Shown: one piece after another, positions 35,538 to 44,710 of the stretch
Layout: every line of letters starts with the position of its first letter
How positions within the stretch are numbered: position 1 is the first letter of the stretch
NCBI RefSeq assembly: GCF_000717645.1
Contig: NZ_JNZZ01000020.1
Coordinates: forward strand, 57,449-121,448
DNA length: 64,000 bases
Source of the DNA: Streptomyces californicus
GTDB lineage: Bacteria > Actinomycetota > Actinomycetes > Streptomycetales > Streptomycetaceae
Reading direction: 5' to 3'
The notes under the pieces: model-generated
Told to the model about the DNA's origin: nothing
Seen by the model: only the letters and a program-made list of their open reading frames with translations
Database searches by the model: none
Program-made: the position numbers and the translations under genes

Positions 35538-36635
35538 ATGGCAAGGGAATTATCCGGGCTGTTGACGCTGGACGACTACGAGCAGGCAGCCGCGTCCGTC
35601 CTCGACGCCGCCACCTGGGCGTACGTGGCGGGCGGCGCCGACACCCAGCTCACCGTCCGCGCCAACAGGGAGGCGTTCGACCAGGTCTGGCTGCGCCCCC
35701 GCGCCCTCGGCGGCACGGGCGCCAAGCCCGACACCTCGGTGACCGTGCTCGGGCGGCGGCTCGCCCTGCCCGTCCTGCTCGCCCCGACCAGCCCGCAGCG
35801 CCTCCTCCACGAGGACGCCGAGATCGCCACCGCCCGCGCGGCGGAGGCGACGGGGACCGTGTCGATCGTCAGCACCGACAGCCACTACGCGCTCTCCGAC
35901 GTCACCGGAGCGGTGGGCAGCGACAGTTGGTTCCAGCTCTACGCCTACCGCTCCCGCGAGGACGTCGCCGCCACGGTCTCCCTCGCGGAGGACGCCGGCG
36001 CGACCGCGATCGTGGTCACGGTCGACGCCAGCTACGCGGCCCGCCGCATCACCACCCGCCGGGCGGGCTTCCGCACCCCGGTGCAGGTCGACTTCGGCAA
36101 CCTGCGCGCCCTGGGCGTGCTGACCGGCCCGATCCCGGACGGCGCACGCATCGAACGCCTGCCCCTGACCTGGGACGACCTGGGCTGGATCCGCTCGCTG
36201 ACGCAACTGCCGATCGTGGTCAAGGGCATCCTGCGGGCCGAGGACGCCGAACGCTGCATCGCCCTCGGCGCGGACGGCGTCATCGTCTCCAACCACGGCG
36301 GCCGCCAACTCGACGGCGCGGTCCCCAGCCTGGTGGCCCTGGAGCAGGTGGCGACCGCGGTCGCCGGCCGCGGGCTGGTCCTCATGGACGGCGGCATCCG
36401 CAGCGGCGTCCACGTCGTCAAGGCCCTCGCGTACGGCGCGGACGCGGTGTGCGTCGGCCGCCCCTACCTCTGGGGCCTCGGGCTGGCCGGGCAGCAGGGC
36501 GTGGAGTCGGTCCTCGACCTCCTCCGGAGCGAGATCGAGGACACGCTGCTCCAGCTCGGCGCGGACTCCGTCGCCGACATCGGCCCCGACTTCGCCCTCG
36601 ACGCCCGCCGCGCCACGGGTTCGGCGGCGGGCTGA
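35538..36635 (+). CDS. FMN-dependent alpha-hydroxyacid oxidase
   Basis: A 365-residue flavoenzyme of the lactate/glycolate/4-hydroxymandelate oxidase family, oxidising a 2-hydroxy acid to a 2-oxo acid. Family marks are YVAGGADTQLT, LPVLLAPTSPQRLLHEDAE, DSWFQLYAYRSRE, VVKGILRAEDAERCI, the catalytic His in SNHGGRQLDGAVPSL (near residue 253), and the flavin-phosphate site MDGGIRSGVHVVKALAYGAD. ATG 35538 follows GGAAGAGGA. The 48-bp gap to the transporter suggests an operon. Its oxo-acid product is a natural substrate for the aminotransferase downstream. Confidence 0.9.
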   Translation: MARELSGLLTLDDYEQAAASVLDAATWAYVAGGADTQLTVRANREAFDQVWLRPRALGGTGAKPDTSVTVLGRRLALPVLLAPTSPQRLLHEDAEIATARAAEATGTVSIVSTDSHYALSDVTGAVGSDSWFQLYAYRSREDVAATVSLAEDAGATAIVVTVDASYAARRITTRRAGFRTPVQVDFGNLRALGVLTGPIPDGARIERLPLTWDDLGWIRSLTQLPIVVKGILRAEDAERCIALGADGVIVSNHGGRQLDGAVPSLVALEQVATAVAGRGLVLMDGGIRSGVHVVKALAYGADAVCVGRPYLWGLGLAGQQGVESVLDLLRSEIEDTLLQLGADSVADIGPDFALDARRATGSAAG

Positions 36636-36740
36636 CCGCCGCGCGACGGGACCGGCGGCGGGCTCACCGCCGCCCGCTGCCTCTGCCCCATCGGGGTCCC
36701 GGGGCCCGGGGTCCCGGGCCCTCTGCCCCTGCCGCACCGG

Positions 36741-36780
36741 CCCACCGGCGTACGGCCCACCGGCGTACGGCCCACCGGCC
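36741..36780. repeat. 15-bp tandem repeat, 2.6 copies
   Basis: CCCACCGGCGTACGG starts at 36741 and 36756, with a third partial copy at 36771, in the 201-bp gap between the oxidase and the aminotransferase. Confidence 0.75.
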
Positions 36781-36836
36781 CCGGCCTGCCGCCCTCCCCC
36801 TCCCTCTCCGCCCTCCTCCCTCTGCAAGGAGCCTCT

Positions 36837-37979
36837 GTGACTGCTGTGTCCGACGCGACGTCCGCGAAAGTCCACTTCTCGCGCGGCATCCCGCCGCTCG
36901 AAGCGATCCCGTCCGCCGAGATCGCCGAACTGACCGGCTCGCTGCTCTCCGCCGAAGCCAGCCGCCTCTTCCAGTACGCGCCGATCGGCCTCCACGCCGG
37001 TGACGCCGAACTCCGGGAGCAGCTCGGGGCGTTCCACGCCGTCGACCCCGACCGGATCTTCGTCACCAACGGCTCGCTCCAGGCCCTCGACCTGCTCGCC
37101 GGCCACCTGCTCAAGGATGCGCCGCGCAAGAAGGTCCTCGCGGAGGCGCCGACGTACGACCGGGCCGTCCAGATCTTCGAGCGGCACGGCGCGCAGGTCT
37201 CCGGCATACCGCTGCGCCACGACGGCCTCGACCTGGACGTGCTGCGGGAGCGGCTGCGTACGGAGGTGCCCGCCTTCGTCTACGTGATCCCGGACTTCCA
37301 GAACCCGGCCGGGGTCACCACCAGCGAGGAGAAACGACGCGAACTCGTGGCGCTGTCGGCCGAGTTCGGCTTCACGATCCTGGAGGACATCCCGTACCGG
37401 GAACTGCGCTTCGCCGGTACGGCCCCGACACTCATCGGCGACCTTGCGGACGGGGTCGAAGGCGCGAAGGTGCTGACGATCGGCTCGCTGAGCAAGGTCG
37501 TCAGTCCCGGTCTGCGCGTCGGCTACGTCATCGCCCCGCTCGGCACGCCGAAGGACCTGGCGGCGCTCGCGGAGAGCACGTACCTCTCACCGGCCCCGCT
37601 GCTCCAGGCGGTTGCCGCGCGAGCCTTCGCGAGCGGGCTGGTCCGGCGGAACATCGACGAGGTGCGCACACTGCTGCGGCCGCGCCACGACACGGCGGTC
37701 GAGGCGGTACGGAAGGCGCTCGGCGACGCCGCGCTCTGCGTGCCCGAAGGCGGCTACTACATCAGCGTGCATCTGCCGGTGCGGACCACGGAGGAGAAGT
37801 TCCTCGCGGCGGCGGGCGCGGCGAACATCGCGCTCACGCGCGGTTCGGCCTTCTACCCGGCGGACGCGGCGCCGCCGTCCGGGACGGTGTTCCTGCGGCT
37901 GCCGTTCCAGGCCCTGAGCGCCGAGGAGTTCACCGAGGGCGTGACCCGCCTCGCGGAGGTCGCGCAACGGGCAGAGTAG
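36837..37979 (+). CDS. PLP-dependent aminotransferase (class I/II, LysN-like)
   Basis: A 380-residue fold-type I aminotransferase. The PLP lysine K220 lies in GSLSKVVSPGLRVGYV, the Asn/Asp pair in VIPDFQNPAGVT, and the substrate-carboxylate Arg in the C-terminal VFLRLPFQAL. The overall pattern is like 2-aminoadipate/LysN-type and MocR-fused enzymes but without the DNA-binding half. GTG 36837 has AAGGAG 6 bp upstream. It is separated from the oxidase by 201 bp, so it may have its own promoter. It could make an amino acid from the oxidase product. Confidence 0.88.
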   Translation: MTAVSDATSAKVHFSRGIPPLEAIPSAEIAELTGSLLSAEASRLFQYAPIGLHAGDAELREQLGAFHAVDPDRIFVTNGSLQALDLLAGHLLKDAPRKKVLAEAPTYDRAVQIFERHGAQVSGIPLRHDGLDLDVLRERLRTEVPAFVYVIPDFQNPAGVTTSEEKRRELVALSAEFGFTILEDIPYRELRFAGTAPTLIGDLADGVEGAKVLTIGSLSKVVSPGLRVGYVIAPLGTPKDLAALAESTYLSPAPLLQAVAARAFASGLVRRNIDEVRTLLRPRHDTAVEAVRKALGDAALCVPEGGYYISVHLPVRTTEEKFLAAAGAANIALTRGSAFYPADAAPPSGTVFLRLPFQALSAEEFTEGVTRLAEVAQRAE

Positions 37980-38050
37980 GAACGCACGAGCGGCCCGGTG
38001 AACGACGTTACCGGGCCCGGGAGTTACGGAGCGGGGAGAGGGCGGCACGG

Positions 38051-39532
38051 ATGGCCACGGCCGAGCAGGGCGCCGGGAGAGACACGACGGACGAGGCGCC
38101 CGGGACGACAGCGTCCCACCCGGCCCCGGAGCCGGCGGCCGACGCCCACCACGGCGGAGGGCCCGTAGAGGAACCAGGCGGGGCCGGGAGCGGGCCCCCG
38201 GCCGCGCCGCGCCGGCGTCTCCTGGCGGACGCCTCGCTCTCCGCCGTCCTCGCGGGCCTGATCACCGTCGTGGTCTCGTGCTCCGGCCCCCTCCTCGTCG
38301 TCCTGGCGGCCGCGGCGGCGGGCCGGCTCACCGACGCGCAGACCGCATCGTGGGTGTGGGCGGCCTGCGTGGGCAGCGGTGTGACCTGCGCCGTACTCAG
38401 CTGGTGGACGCGGATGCCGGTGATCACCGCGTTCTCGACGCCGGGGGCCGCCGTCCTCGTCGGCAGCCTCGGGGACTACACGTACCCCGAGGCCGTCGGC
38501 GCCTTCCTGGTCAGCGGCGTCCTCATGGCGCTGACCGGACTGACCGGCGTCTTCGGGCAGATCATGCGCCGCGTACCGCCCGGCATCGTGGCGGCCATGC
38601 TGGCGGGCGTGCTGTTCTCCTTCGGCGTGGACCTCTTCGCGGCCCTGGACGGCGCGCCCCTCCCGGTCCTGGCCGCGCTCGCCACCTATCTGGCGGTCAA
38701 ACAGCGGTCGCCGCGCTACGCGGTGGCCTGGGCCCTGGTCGCGGCGGTGCTCGCGACCGCCGTCGCCCCCGGACTGCACGCCCCGTCCGTCGCCGTCGGG
38801 CTGACCCTCCCCGTCTTCACCGCACCGGAGTTCACGGTCTCGGCGGTGGTGGGACTGGCCGTGCCGCTGGCCGTGGTGACGATGGTCTCGCAGAACGCGC
38901 CCGGTCTCGGAGTCCTGGCGGCCTGCGGTTACCGCCCGAACGACCGGCTGCTGATCACCGCCACCGGGCTCGCCTCCACCGCCCTCGCCCCGCTGGGCGG
39001 CCACGCCGTCAACCTGGCGGCGATCACGGCCGCGATCAGCACGGGCGAGGAGTCCCACCGCGACCCCGACCGCCGCTATGTGGCCGGACTGGCGTGCGGC
39101 GTCTTCTACCTGCTGGCCGGCGTCGGCGGTGCGGCCCTCGTCGGCCTGTTCGCGGTCCTGCCGCCCCAGCTCATCGCCGTCATCGCCGGAGTGGCCCTCC
39201 TCGCCACGTTCTCCAGCAGCCTCGCGCAGGCGGTGGCGGACGAACGGGGCCGGGACGCGGCGGTGGTCACCTTCCTCACCACCGCTTCCGGCGTCACCCT
39301 CGGCGGTATCGGCTCCGCGTGCTGGGGCCTGGTCCTGGGCCTGGTGACACACCTGGCCCTGAACGCCCGACGCGACCGCCGCGACCGCGACAGCCGGAAC
39401 GACCGCGACGACCGGGACACCCGACGCGACCGGGACGACCAGAGCGACCGCGACGACCGCGACACCCGAGGCGACCGGGACGACCGCGACGACCGGGACC
39501 GCGCCCGTCAGGACCGGGAGAAGACGGCGTGA
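38051..39532 (+). CDS. BenE-family transporter with Arg/Asp-repeat tail
   Basis: A 493-residue membrane protein. About 55 polar residues precede some twelve helices of the benzoate/H+ symporter BenE family (VITAFSTPGAAVL, GHAVNLAAITAAISTGEESH, VALLATFSSSLAQAVAD). The final ~55 residues are (D)RDDRDTRRDRDD-like charged repeats. BenE proteins import aromatic carboxylates. ATG follows GGGGAGAGGG. It lies 71 bp after the aminotransferase, so it may supply the pathway with an aromatic or hydroxy acid, or be a separate unit. Confidence 0.85.
   Translation: MATAEQGAGRDTTDEAPGTTASHPAPEPAADAHHGGGPVEEPGGAGSGPPAAPRRRLLADASLSAVLAGLITVVVSCSGPLLVVLAAAAAGRLTDAQTASWVWAACVGSGVTCAVLSWWTRMPVITAFSTPGAAVLVGSLGDYTYPEAVGAFLVSGVLMALTGLTGVFGQIMRRVPPGIVAAMLAGVLFSFGVDLFAALDGAPLPVLAALATYLAVKQRSPRYAVAWALVAAVLATAVAPGLHAPSVAVGLTLPVFTAPEFTVSAVVGLAVPLAVVTMVSQNAPGLGVLAACGYRPNDRLLITATGLASTALAPLGGHAVNLAAITAAISTGEESHRDPDRRYVAGLACGVFYLLAGVGGAALVGLFAVLPPQLIAVIAGVALLATFSSSLAQAVADERGRDAAVVTFLTTASGVTLGGIGSACWGLVLGLVTHLALNARRDRRDRDSRNDRDDRDTRRDRDDQSDRDDRDTRGDRDDRDDRDRARQDREKTA
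39364..39520 (+). repeat. CGACCG-type coding repeat in the BenE tail
   Basis: Codon pairs for Arg-Asp recur (CGCGACCGCGACGACCGGGAC-like units of 9-18 bp) through about 155 bp. The DNA repeat and the (R/D)n peptide coincide. Confidence 0.7.
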
Positions 39533-39769
39533 CGGACCCGGACGACGTCTCAGGTCACGTGGGAAGCCTGTGGGGCAGGCCGGTTCCGGCGGCGGCATTC
39601 TCGATGTGTGCGCGATAGGTCCGCAGCCACTCCTGACGCTCCGTATCCGCACCGGAGTTGGAAAGAAGCCGGCGGTTGTGGTTCACCTTTCGTACAGCCC
39701 GGAAGCGCCGCCGCCGGTATCCGAACCGGTGGACAGCGGGCGCCGACGTACGCACTCGGAAGGTCCTCC

Positions 39770-40846
39770 ATGGCCCGCACCACCCCGCCGCGTCCCGTCG
39801 ATGTCGAAGGAGTCTTCCCCGCGCTGGCCTCTCACCGGCGCACGGCCACCCGGCTGCACCCCCGGCACGGTGTGCCCGGTACGGGGGACAGCTCGGTGGC
39901 GGGGCCGCTGCTCTGGCCCGCCGGCGAACCGTGGCCGGTGTGCACCGCCGCGCACCCGAAGGGCACCGGTCACCTCCTCTCCGACGTGCGATCGCGCCGC
40001 CGGATCCAGGACGGCGCACGGGGACGGGACTTCACCGAGGATGAACAGCGCAGACTGGACGCCATGAGGGCGGCCGACCACGTTCCGGACCTCCGCGACG
40101 ACGAGGCGCTGCCGATGCTGGCCGTCGCGCAGTTGTCCACGCGGGACGTCCCGGATCTGGTGGGGCCGGAGGGCAGGGACCTGCTCCAGGTCCTCTGGTG
40201 CCCGTTCGAGGCCCACGGGCCCGACCGCACGATCGACGTCGTACTGAAGTGGCGGCGCTCGGCCGATGTCACTGCCGTCCTCACGCCACAGCCCGAACCC
40301 CCGGTCGCCGGCCGTGAGGAGTGCGTTCCCACCATGTGTGTCGTGCATCCGGAGCAGGTGGTGGAGCACGAGTATCTCGGCCTGCTGGACGAAGGGCTTC
40401 AGGAAGAGGTCTCCGCATGGGAGGAGGGCCTCCTCGACGAGGACGACGCCGAGGACGGCCCCTCACCGGCGGCGAGCTACGCGACGTACGAGGAGTACGA
40501 GGCGGCGATGGCCGCAGCGCGTGCGGAGCAACCGGAAGAGATCGACTACATGAGCGACCTGTCGATCGCCCCCGGCTGGAAGGTCGGAGGCTTCGCCTCC
40601 TGGCATCTGACGGACCCCGCTCCGGTCGACTGCCAGGTGTGCGGGACAGCGATGCCGCCCCTGCTCACCGTGGACAAGTGGGAGGGCGGCGGCGCCTCGC
40701 GCGGCTGGCTGCCTCTTGAGGACCGGGATTCCGCGAACGACCCGCGGGTGCTCGCCCCGGTCGATGTCCACCTCGGCCGCGGCCTGATGCGCGTGCACAC
40801 CTGCCCGACCGACCCGCTCCATCCGCACCGGCTGAGCTTCCAGTAG
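39770..40846 (+). CDS. Hypothetical protein, possibly YwqG/DUF1963-like
   Basis: A 358-residue soluble protein. Segments LLWPAGEPWPVCTAAHPKGT, MLAVAQLSTRDVPDLVGPEG, LLQVLWCPFEAHG, KVGGFASWHLTDPAPVDCQV, CGTAMPPLLTV resemble DUF1963/YwqG proteins, which have a WP-(G/D)-P start and a C-x-x-C near the end. Function is unknown for the family. Acidic insert at about residues 200-260. ATG 39770 has GGAAGG upstream. Confidence 0.6.
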   Translation: MARTTPPRPVDVEGVFPALASHRRTATRLHPRHGVPGTGDSSVAGPLLWPAGEPWPVCTAAHPKGTGHLLSDVRSRRRIQDGARGRDFTEDEQRRLDAMRAADHVPDLRDDEALPMLAVAQLSTRDVPDLVGPEGRDLLQVLWCPFEAHGPDRTIDVVLKWRRSADVTAVLTPQPEPPVAGREECVPTMCVVHPEQVVEHEYLGLLDEGLQEEVSAWEEGLLDEDDAEDGPSPAASYATYEEYEAAMAAARAEQPEEIDYMSDLSIAPGWKVGGFASWHLTDPAPVDCQVCGTAMPPLLTVDKWEGGGASRGWLPLEDRDSANDPRVLAPVDVHLGRGLMRVHTCPTDPLHPHRLSFQ

Positions 40847-41023
40847 AACGTCCCCTCCGCCGTCAAGACGTCCGGCCCGGCCCCGGCCCCGCCCCGCTGC
40901 CGATGCCGCTGCCCGTGGCCCGGGCTCCGGAGCCGGTGCACGTGCTCGGCGGCGTAGTACACCGGTGCCGGGGCGGCCGTCATCGGCCCGGGGCCGAGGG
41001 GGCCCGCGAGGGCCGAGGCCCGG

Positions 41024-41509
41024 TCAGGGGGCGGGCGCGGTGACGGTGATGCGGACGACGGCGGTGGCGGCGGGAACCCGGGTGCCCTTCACCCGGACCT
41101 CGTACGTCAGCTCGTCCTTGCCGGTGTACCCGTCCCGGGCGGTGTACGTCACCGTGGCACCGGACACCGATGCGGAACCACGGGCGGGCTCCTCGTCGAT
41201 GCTCAGGGTCAACTCGGCGGGGTCGTACGCGTCGAGCAGCGCCGCCCGCTCGCCGCTCTCCAGGGTGACGGAGTCGTTGTCGAGGACGTCCAGGTCGAGG
41301 CTGTCGCCCGCGTCCACGCTCTGCTGGTCGCCCATGAGTTCCAACCCCCGTTCGACGGAGCCCTTCCCGTCCTTCCCGCCCTGACCGTCCGCATCGCCGC
41401 CGTCGCCCCCGCACCCGGTCAGGACCAGAGCCAGCGCGCCCGCTCCCACCGATATCCGCACGCGGAGGGCCCCGCGCATCAACCGCCGTGACTGCTTCCT
41501 CGTCTGCAT
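41024..41509 (-). CDS. Lipoprotein with Ig-like domain
   Basis: A 161-residue lipoprotein: basic start, hydrophobic VGAGALALVLTGC with lipobox LTGC (Cys33), then a Gly/Asp/Lys spacer. A beta-rich domain follows (QQSVDAGDSLDLDVLDNDSV, GSASVSGATVTYTARDGYTG, ELTYEVRV) of the Ig-like/cadherin-type repeat (tandem beta domain VCBS-like). It probably coats the outer membrane face. The ligand is unknown. Confidence 0.75.
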   Translation of the reverse strand: MQTRKQSRRLMRGALRVRISVGAGALALVLTGCGGDGGDADGQGGKDGKGSVERGLELMGDQQSVDAGDSLDLDVLDNDSVTLESGERAALLDAYDPAELTLSIDEEPARGSASVSGATVTYTARDGYTGKDELTYEVRVKGTRVPAATAVVRITVTAPAP

Positions 41510-41642
41510 GTGCTGCCCCCAAGGCCGAACTAGGTGCGGTGGAGCAGCCGATGCTCGCAGCGCGCAGGGACGTACATCAGAGACATACGGGAAGCGAAGC
41601 GGAATTGTGATGAGAGCGTGTACAAGACGTGGAGGGCGGACC

Positions 41643-42197
41643 TCAGTCGGCGGACCGGGGCCGCCCCAGCAACCGGCCCTGCGCCGCCTTCAACGCGGTG
41701 AATCCCCCGCGTGCGTAGTCGGCGAGTTCCTGGCTCGGGAACGGCACGACGGACAGGTGCTGGTCGAACTGCCCCTGGGCCCATCGGGCGACGGTGATCT
41801 CGTAGCCGGACACGTGGGCGCACAACTGGAGCAGGATCGGCGGCATGTGGGGTTCGCGCAGCAGATCGGCGTGGGTGACCACGAGGTCGCGCATGGTCCG
41901 GATGTTCGGCAGGAAGACGGTCGTCACCCACAGCCGCCATTCGGCGAGTTCCTCGTCGGTGGGCGGTTCCTCGTGGTCGAAGGGTGAGCGCCCGTCGGGG
42001 CGCAGGTGGTGCTGGGCGAAGGCTTCGAAGGCGCGGCTGTTGGCTTCGGTGATGGCGAACAACGGACCGTAGAGATCGCTGAGTTGCCGGTTGACCCGCG
42101 CGAGCCGCTCGCCGCGCTGGGCGAGCCGCAACCCGTTGAGGTAGGCCGCGACGTACCCGACCAAGGCCAGAGCGATGGTGACGACCAGAGCGATCAT
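41643..42197 (-). CDS. Membrane-anchored protein, unknown function
   Basis: A 184-residue protein with one N-terminal transmembrane helix (IALVVTIALALVGYVAAYLN) and a cytoplasmic helical domain starting RLAQRGERLARVNRQLSDLY, followed by GPLFAITEANSRAFEAFAQH. Similar short anchored proteins are frequent in Streptomyces. No motif or catalytic residue is recognised. ATG at 42197. It diverges from the HTH gene. Confidence 0.7.
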   Translation of the reverse strand: MIALVVTIALALVGYVAAYLNGLRLAQRGERLARVNRQLSDLYGPLFAITEANSRAFEAFAQHHLRPDGRSPFDHEEPPTDEELAEWRLWVTTVFLPNIRTMRDLVVTHADLLREPHMPPILLQLCAHVSGYEITVARWAQGQFDQHLSVVPFPSQELADYARGGFTALKAAQGRLLGRPRSAD

Positions 42198-42395
42198 GGG
42201 GGAATGCTACGGACGCCGGCGTGGTGTGGGGGTGATCCGGCGAACGGATCTTCGATCTGGCGATGCGTCAGATCTCTGCGATACGGTGACGATGACATCA
42301 CGCTCGGTGCGCGCTCGCGCGCAAAGGGCGGCCCCCGGAGGTGCGCTAACACCCACCCGAGGGCCTACATCGCCAGTGGTCAGGAGCCACCAGAA

Positions 42396-43802
42396 ATGCT
42401 GCGCCATGTTATCGCGCCCTCTACGGGCTGGACCAAAGCCCCGCACACGGTCGTACGCGACCGGCGGATCGACAGCAACGCGAAGATCCTCATCCTGTAC
42501 GTCCAGGGCCTCCCCGAATCCGCCACGAACCGCCCGCTCGGCGAACTGGCGCGGAAGCTGGACATGAAGGGCCGCCCGTACCAGCAGGCCAAGAAGCAGT
42601 TGGTGGAGCACGGTTACGTCCACGAGTGGCGGACCCAGCGCGAGGGCGGGAAGTGGGCGACGGACCAACTGTTCACGAACACACCGCTGACGGGCGCGGA
42701 GGCCAGGGCGGTCTGGGCGAGGCTGGAGCCGGACGCGGGACGCTCACCGGGTGCGCGGTGTCCGGCGGTCGGCGGGCCGACTCCTCGGGCGGTCGGTGGC
42801 TATCAACCCGAGGAAGACCACGGTGATAAGACCACTCCCCACCCACCCTCCGAAGCGGAACGGGGGCTGCTGGCTGACCAGGGCGCCGATCTGAATCCGG
42901 TGGCGGCCCCCGACACGGGCCTGGACGCGGACCCGAGGGGAGCCCCGGTCAAGGCGGCACCGAGTCCCGAGCGGGCGGCGGAACCGAGCTCGGAGCGGAC
43001 GGCGGCACCGAGCTCGGAGCGGGCGGCGGCACTGAGCCCGGGGCGAGCTGCGGCGCCAGCACCGGTACCGGCACCGGTACCGCACCCCACCGGCCAACTG
43101 GCGCGGGCCGAAAGCCTGCTGCTGTCCCTGCGCCACTCGCGCCGGGATCTGCTGCTGGGCGTCCAGGAGGCGCGCGTACTGGCGGTGGAGGCGGTGAAGT
43201 GGCTGGAGGGCGGCCTGCCGGAGGGGGATCTGCGCCAGGCGCTCCTGTCCGATCCCCCGGAGAACGGCGTGCGCTCGGCGGTCGGCTTCCTGCGTCACCG
43301 CCTGATCCAGAAGTGCCCGGTGACTCCGGCGGCCCCGGCGACGCCTCCAGCGACTCCGGCGATCCCGGCGACTCCGGCGGTCCCGCTGTCGACTCCATCT
43401 CAGCTGCCCCCGGTCAGGGAGCTGGTCAGGGAGCTGATCGCGTGCGCGGGCCCGGGGGAGGAGCATGTCTTCCGCCCGCTGGGCGACGAGCCCGAGTGCG
43501 CGGACTGCCGCAGGGCGACGGCGTACGCGAGCTGGATGGTCGCCACGGACACGTACGAGTTCCCCGACGACATGACCTGGCGGCAGCGCGTGGCGGCCGT
43601 GCACAAGGCGGACGCGCTGCGGGCCGGGCCCTCACCGCAGGGTGACGCGGGCGACGACGGGCAGGTGGTCGCTGCCGGTGGCGGGCAGGGTGCGGATGCG
43701 GCCCACGGTGGCGGAGCGGGCCATGACCTGGTCGATGCGGGCCACCGGGAAGGCGGCGGGGAAACTGAAGGCGAACCCGCTCTCGGCGACCTCCAACTGT
43801 GA
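42396..43802 (+). CDS. Helix-turn-helix protein with Pro/Ala-rich tail, overlapping the next gene
   Basis: A 468-residue protein. The first ~90 residues form a winged-helix-like domain (NRPLGELARKLDMKGRPYQQ, KKQLVEHGYVHEWR) common in Streptomyces. Then come Ser/Glu/Arg repeats (ERAAEPSSERTAAPSSERAA), a helical domain (GQLARAESLLLSLRHSRRDL), an Ala/Pro/Thr repeat, and a CADCRRATAYASW motif. The last ~60 residues are Gly/Ala-rich and antisense to the endonuclease gene, so they are probably a read-through after loss of a stop. ATG 42396 follows CAGGAG. Confidence 0.78.
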   Translation: MLRHVIAPSTGWTKAPHTVVRDRRIDSNAKILILYVQGLPESATNRPLGELARKLDMKGRPYQQAKKQLVEHGYVHEWRTQREGGKWATDQLFTNTPLTGAEARAVWARLEPDAGRSPGARCPAVGGPTPRAVGGYQPEEDHGDKTTPHPPSEAERGLLADQGADLNPVAAPDTGLDADPRGAPVKAAPSPERAAEPSSERTAAPSSERAAALSPGRAAAPAPVPAPVPHPTGQLARAESLLLSLRHSRRDLLLGVQEARVLAVEAVKWLEGGLPEGDLRQALLSDPPENGVRSAVGFLRHRLIQKCPVTPAAPATPPATPAIPATPAVPLSTPSQLPPVRELVRELIACAGPGEEHVFRPLGDEPECADCRRATAYASWMVATDTYEFPDDMTWRQRVAAVHKADALRAGPSPQGDAGDDGQVVAAGGGQGADAAHGGGAGHDLVDAGHREGGGETEGEPALGDLQL

Positions 43803-44627
43803 GGTGAGCGGCCTCAACCCCCGGTCCTCGACGACCCCGTTGAGATCCCCGAGCAGAATCAGCGGCTCGACCCCCTCGGCCGCGACGGCCCGCCCCAGCA
43901 ACGCGGCGCTCTCGTCGCGCCGTTGGGAGGAGAGCCCGCCCACGCCCACCCGGACGGAGGGCAGATGGGCGACGTACGCGGCGACGTCCCCGTACGGAGA
44001 GTGGACCACGGCCCGTACGCCACGGCTCCACTCCTCCGCGATGCTCGGGGGCTTGATGTCCACCACCTGCTCACCGCTGAGCGGGTGCTTGGACCAGAGC
44101 CCGACGGTGCCCCGGACGACGTGATGCGGATAGGCGCCGGCGAGGGCCTTCTCGTACACCGCCACCTGCGGATCCACCAGCTCCTCCAGCGCGACGAGAT
44201 CGGCCCCGGACCTGATCAGCGCACGCGCGGTTCCTGCGGGATCCCGGTTCTCGTCGCTGACGTTGTGCTGCACGACGACCAACTCCCGCCCGCCGCTCGG
44301 CTCACCGGGCAGGAGCAGCCCGCCGAAGGTGTCCACCCACACGCCCACCGGCAGCAACAGGGCGACGAGGGCGACGGCGGACCGCCGCACAAGGGCGACG
44401 GCCAGCAGCACGACGACGAGGACCCCACCCCAGGGCAGAAAGGACTCGATGAGACTCCCGATCCGCCCGGGCCGGTTGGGAACCAGACGATGAAACGCCA
44501 GCACCCCACCCAGAACGACGGCGCCCCCGCCAACCACCCACCCTTGCCCCCGCCAACCGGCCTCAGGTGCCACCACCACCACCACCGCCGCCGTCGTCGC
44601 CGCACCAGGCTCTGCCCGCTTCCCCAT
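43632..44627 (-). CDS. Endonuclease/exonuclease/phosphatase-family membrane protein
   Basis: A 331-residue protein: three hydrophobic segments (WVVGGGAVVLGGVLAFHRLV, LPWGGVLVVVLLAVALV, AVALVALLLPVGVWV), then an EEP-fold domain facing outside. Catalytic-type motifs are VVVQHNVSDEN, ALEELVDP, LILLGDLNGVV and the last GSDHLPVVARVTL. The order fits metal-dependent phosphodiesterases of the YafD/sphingomyelinase type. ATG 44627 has GGGAAG upstream. Its 3' end overlaps the HTH gene by 171 bp. Confidence 0.85.
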   Translation of the reverse strand: MGKRAEPGAATTAAVVVVVAPEAGWRGQGWVVGGGAVVLGGVLAFHRLVPNRPGRIGSLIESFLPWGGVLVVVLLAVALVRRSAVALVALLLPVGVWVDTFGGLLLPGEPSGGRELVVVQHNVSDENRDPAGTARALIRSGADLVALEELVDPQVAVYEKALAGAYPHHVVRGTVGLWSKHPLSGEQVVDIKPPSIAEEWSRGVRAVVHSPYGDVAAYVAHLPSVRVGVGGLSSQRRDESAALLGRAVAAEGVEPLILLGDLNGVVEDRGLRPLTSQLEVAESGFAFSFPAAFPVARIDQVMARSATVGRIRTLPATGSDHLPVVARVTLR

Positions 44628-44710
44628 GTCTTCCCATCCGCTCGACCCCGCTCCACAGGACGACCGACACGGCCAAGCGGGTTCCGATCGCCGGTTCATC
44701 ATGGCGCGCC

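Noticed and set aside
33673..37979. Hydroxyphenylglycine pathway (HmaS-HmO-HpgT)
   Set aside because: The oxidase and aminotransferase fit, but no HmaS/HPPD-like gene is present and the oxygenase is of the clavaminate-synthase type.
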